A stretch of 64,000 bases of DNA from Streptomonospora salina. Its GTDB lineage: Bacteria; Actinomycetota; Actinomycetes; Streptosporangiales; Streptosporangiaceae. Position numbers and translations under genes: made by a program. This document shows, one piece after another, positions 61,074 through 64,000 of the stretch. The stretch lies in assembly GCF_014204715.1 (NCBI RefSeq), contig NZ_JACHLY010000001.1:3370501-3434500 (forward strand), given 5' to 3'. The notes beneath the pieces were generated by a model. The model saw nothing but the letters and a program-made list of their open reading frames with translations. It did no database searches and was not told the origin of the DNA. Within the stretch, counting starts at the first letter, position 1, and each line of letters opens with the position of its first letter.

Positions 61074-61505
61074 CTACCTTGTGGGACTCTGTTCCCTGCA
61101 CGAGCCCACTTCTACCGCGGAAGCCTCACGAATCGTGTCAACAGTCGCGGTGACATCGCGGATTCCCGACTCGACGTCGACGCTTTTCTGTCCCACTACC
61201 ACGTGCTTGTCGTCGCGCGCGGTGATCACGCATTCCGCCGGGCCGTCGCTGTTGACCTGGAAACTCACACTGGCCTCGGCGGGCTCGGTCTGCCAGGCCA
61301 CCACCTGGACCGAGGCCCCGGCGGATCCGCCGTAGCTCATTAGGGCGTATCCCCACCCGATGGTGAAGACCACGGCCGCGAGCAGCCCCACCACGAAGAA
61401 GACAGGCGTGTTGCCCAGACGGCGCCGCGTCCACGAGGCGGCGGACTCTTCGGCGCCGGACGCGGGCTCGGGCTCGCCGGCGGAGCCGGCAGGGCGGTCG
61501 GGCAT
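61074..61505 (-). CDS. DUF4307 single-pass membrane protein
   Basis: The 143-residue protein has a disordered acidic N-terminus, RRRLGNTPVFFVVGLLAAVV as the start of one membrane helix, and an external beta-rich domain (VQVVAWQTEPAEASVSFQVN, PAECVITARDDKHVVVGQKS, TREASAVEVGSC-like end). This matches DUF4307, a family conserved between greA and mca in actinobacteria. ATG 61505 has GGAGA upstream. It is divergent from mca and upstream of greA on the same strand. The function is unknown. Confidence 0.85.
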   Translation of the reverse strand: MPDRPAGSAGEPEPASGAEESAASWTRRRLGNTPVFFVVGLLAAVVFTIGWGYALMSYGGSAGASVQVVAWQTEPAEASVSFQVNSDGPAECVITARDDKHVVVGQKSVDVESGIRDVTATVDTIREASAVEVGSCREQSPTR

Positions 61506-61680
61506 ACGGGAATCTCCGAACGTGGGGTCTACGTTGTCTAAGATAGCCCCGTCCCGGGTCGCCCCCGTCCCACCCCTGCCTTGCGGGTCCGCAAGGCCGG
61601 CGGCGCGGGACGATCCCGCGGGCGGACGCCTTTCCCGCCCGTACATTCGTCTCACGCGACTACCCAAGGGGACCGTTCCG

Positions 61681-62559
61681 TTGTCCGAGCGTTTGCGGCT
61701 GATGGCCGTTCATGCCCATCCCGATGACGAGTCCAGCAAAGGCGCGGCCAGCATGGCCCGCTATGTGCACGAGGGCGCCGAAGTGCTCGTCGTCACGCTG
61801 ACCGGCGGTGAGGCCGGATCCATCCTGAACCCGGCGATGGACCGCCCCGAAATCCGCGACGACATCGCCGAGGTGCGCCGGAAGGAGATGGCCGAGGCCC
61901 GCGAGATCCTCGGCGTCCACCAGGAGTTCTCCGGTTTCGTCGACTCCGGCCTTCCCGAAGGCGACCCGCCTCCGCCGCTGCCCGACGGCTGCTTCGCTGT
62001 GCAGCCGCTGGAGACCGCCGCCGAGCCGCTCGTGCGCTCGATGCGGTCGTTCCGCCCGCACGTGGTCACCACCTACGACGAGCAGGGCGGATACCCCCAC
62101 CCCGACCACATCATGACCAACAAGGTGTCGGTCGAGGCCTTCGACGCCGCGGGCGACCCCGAGCGCTACCCCGGTACCGGCGACCCGTGGCAGCCGCTCA
62201 AGCTCTACTACCACGTGTCCTTCCCCCGGGCGCGGTTCGAGCGGGTGGCCGAACTCCTCGACGCGCGCGGCCTGGAGAACCCCCTCACCGAGTGGCTGGA
62301 GCGGATGCGCAAGCGCGAATTCCCCGAGTGGGACATCACCACCCAGGTCGAGTGCGACGAGTTCTTCGAGACCCGCGACCGGGCGCTGATCGCCCACGCC
62401 ACCCAGATCGACCCCAACGGCTTCTGGTTCGCGGTGCCGATGGACGTCCAGCGCGAGGCCTGGCCGTATGAGGATTACCACCTCGCGCGCTCGCTGGTGG
62501 ACACCGACGTCCCCGAGGACGACCTCTTCGTGGGCGTGCGCGAGACGGTGCGAGTATGA
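61681..62559 (+). CDS. mca: Mycothiol S-conjugate amidase
   Basis: Mca is a zinc amidase that cleaves mycothiol conjugates of electrophiles and antibiotics, releasing a mercapturic acid for export and GlcN-Ins for recycling. The 292-residue protein has RLMAVHAHPDDESSKGAASM with zinc ligands His13 and Asp16 and catalytic Asp15. VVTTYDEQGGYPHPDHIMTN (third zinc histidine), KLYYHVSFPRARFERVAELL and ITTQVECDEFFETRDRALIA follow. The Mca-type length and the last motif favour Mca over MshB. The start is TTG 61681 with AAGGGGA upstream. The next small gene overlaps the stop by 4 bases. Confidence 0.94.
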   Translation: MSERLRLMAVHAHPDDESSKGAASMARYVHEGAEVLVVTLTGGEAGSILNPAMDRPEIRDDIAEVRRKEMAEAREILGVHQEFSGFVDSGLPEGDPPPPLPDGCFAVQPLETAAEPLVRSMRSFRPHVVTTYDEQGGYPHPDHIMTNKVSVEAFDAAGDPERYPGTGDPWQPLKLYYHVSFPRARFERVAELLDARGLENPLTEWLERMRKREFPEWDITTQVECDEFFETRDRALIAHATQIDPNGFWFAVPMDVQREAWPYEDYHLARSLVDTDVPEDDLFVGVRETVRV

Positions 62560-62825
62560 GCGGCATGAACGCCCTTCTTACGCTCGCCGGCGAGGGACCC
62601 GCCGCCGAGACCGTCACGCCCGGCGTGCTCGGGTTCATCGCCATCGCCTCCATCGGCGTCGCGCTGTACTTCCTGATGAAGTCCATGCGCGAGCGCCTCG
62701 ACGGCATCCAGGTCGAGCGCGACGACACCGGCGACGCCCGCGCGGATTCCGACTCCGCGGAGGCCGCCGACGAGGGCTCCGACTCCGCCGCCGACACGAC
62801 GGGCACCGCCTCCCCGTCGTCGTAG
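62556..62825 (+). CDS. Small membrane protein coupled to mca
   Basis: The 89-residue protein has one hydrophobic helix (VLGFIAIASIGVALYFLMKS, residues 24-43), then RERLDGIQVERDDTG and an acidic Ser/Ala/Asp tail. Its ATG overlaps the mca TGA (ATGA, 62556-62559), so translation is coupled. Similar small proteins follow mca in other actinobacteria. A role beside Mca or in membrane localisation is possible but unknown. A hairpin follows the stop. Confidence 0.75.
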   Translation: MSGMNALLTLAGEGPAAETVTPGVLGFIAIASIGVALYFLMKSMRERLDGIQVERDDTGDARADSDSAEAADEGSDSAADTTGTASPSS

Positions 62826-62831
62826 GCGTCT

Positions 62832-62876
62832 GCGCCGCCTCCGCCGACCGCCCTGCGGCGAGGGCTGGGGCGGCGC
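62832..62876. terminator. Hairpin between small membrane protein and DinB-fold genes
   Basis: GCGCCGCC (62832-62839) pairs with GGCGGCGC (62869-62876), with an inner GCC/GGC stem. It lies directly before the convergent gene's stop at 62877. Confidence 0.5.
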
Positions 62877-63521
62877 TCAGCCGGTCGGGCAACGCGACCG
62901 CAGGGTCGCGACTCCGTCGCCGGTGAGGTCGTCGCAGTAGGCGGAGCGCCCGGCCATCGCCATGGTCAGCGCCAGCGTGCCGCCGCGCACCACGGGACCG
63001 GAGCCGACGGCGAACGGGCCGTCGTCGGCCTCCAGACGCAGCCCTGCGGCCGCTTTGCGGCTGTCGACGGTGAAATCGCGCACGGCGAAGAACCGTGCGA
63101 CCTCGGTCACCGCGTCGCTCTCCGGGGTCGTCTCCAAGCCCAGCGGGTGCCGGATGTCCTGGCCGTGGACCACGACCTCGCCCAGCCACGCAGCCGTGTC
63201 GCGCGTGGGTGCCACCGTGCTGCGGATCACATCGCGGAAGCGGTCGAGCGTATCGGCGGGCGTGGCACCCCGGTACTCCTCCAGCCGTCGGCGATTGTGC
63301 ACGTCGGGGTCGAACCGCGCGCCGGCGATGCTGCGCAGCCAGCGCAGCCTGCCCACGCTCGCGGTCGCCGTCAGGTGGGCCACGACCTCTTCCACGGTCC
63401 ATCGCCCGCACAGCGACGGCGCGGCCCATTGCTCAGCGCGCAGACCGGAGAGGTCGTCGGCCAGTCTCGCGCGCTCCGCGTGGACGGACTCCCACAGCCG
63501 CTCGCGCCCAGTCTCCGCCAT
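62877..63521 (-). CDS. Maleylpyruvate isomerase family (mycothiol-dependent, DinB-fold) protein
   Basis: The 214-residue protein has the TIGR03083 plan: [40 protein letters not shown] (the W-x-V-x-x-V-V-A-H-L helix with a metal histidine), [20 protein letters not shown], and [20 protein letters not shown] with the H-x-x-D-I-x-x-P motif holding further metal ligands. This superfamily uses mycothiol or bacillithiol as cofactor in transfer or isomerase reactions. That fits the neighbouring mca. ATG 63521 gives the usual length; 13 further residues upstream are possible. The substrate is unknown. Confidence 0.85.
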   Translation of the reverse strand: MAETGRERLWESVHAERARLADDLSGLRAEQWAAPSLCGRWTVEEVVAHLTATASVGRLRWLRSIAGARFDPDVHNRRRLEEYRGATPADTLDRFRDVIRSTVAPTRDTAAWLGEVVVHGQDIRHPLGLETTPESDAVTEVARFFAVRDFTVDSRKAAAGLRLEADDGPFAVGSGPVVRGGTLALTMAMAGRSAYCDDLTGDGVATLRSRCPTG

Positions 63522-63615
63522 GACGCCATCCAAGCAGAACCCGGGAGGCGGCGCCGGCACCGCCGCGCCGCTTCCGCGGTGGCGTCCGCGGCGGATGCGT
63601 GGGCAGAGTGGGGGT

Positions 63616-64000
<385 letters not shown>

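Overview
The window is a high-GC actinobacterial chromosome segment. Mycothiol S-conjugate amidase (mca) next to greA, many GTG and TTG starts, LytR-CpsA-Psr ligases, TIGR03089 and DUF5941 all point to Actinobacteria. My impression is Nocardiopsaceae or a close relative, but the genus cannot be fixed from sequence alone. No rRNA, tRNA or CRISPR array was seen. Both ends cut genes: an acyl-CoA carboxylase beta subunit at the left and a DUF255 thioredoxin-fold protein at the right.

Positions 1-14800 are mostly core metabolism and regulation. They hold the carboxylase fragment, ppc, birA, a PH-domain membrane protein, a class III adenylate cyclase, a TetR regulator, purK, a GtrA membrane protein, an OmpR-type two-component pair, a metallo-beta-lactamase-fold hydrolase with a probable 14-codon leader ORF, and purE. 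A decayed TnpB element (6978-8195) sits between the TetR gene and a frameshifted, 5'-truncated short-chain dehydrogenase remnant. The tnpB has lost its last catalytic motif by frameshift, but a series of hairpins typical of an omega-RNA and the right end survive.

Positions 15378-48681 form a large cell-surface polymer cluster. Precursor genes are ugd (UDP-glucuronate), wecB and wecC (UDP-ManNAc uronate), an IspD/TarI-type cytidylyltransferase, and a tight operon carrying a nucleotidyltransferase, an sn-glycerol-1-phosphate-dehydrogenase-like enzyme and a CDP-alcohol phosphotransferase. Assembly genes are three GT2 enzymes (one of the polyprenyl-phosphate type), four GT4/GT-B enzymes including a double-domain one, a probable inactive glycosyltransferase and a GT-C-like membrane protein. 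Export uses a TagGH/Wzm-Wzt-type ABC transporter. Two LCP proteins would attach the product to peptidoglycan, and a glycerophosphodiester phosphodiesterase may remodel it. I infer a teichoic or teichuronic type cell-wall glycopolymer, possibly with an unusual polyol phosphate. A striking 9-bp tandem repeat (about 11 copies) lies in a non-coding gap of this cluster.

Positions 48877-64000 return to general functions: a cystathionine gamma-synthase family enzyme, small or hypothetical genes, a GntR/UTRA regulator followed by an HTH-less UTRA protein, a MoxR-type ATPase with a VWA partner, a FIST sensor protein, a secreted SH3-type protein, an RDD membrane protein, and the greA - DUF4307 - mca neighbourhood with a mycothiol-dependent isomerase-fold protein. 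Strong GC-rich hairpins mark many convergent gene ends; one at 52998-53042 touches both stop codons.
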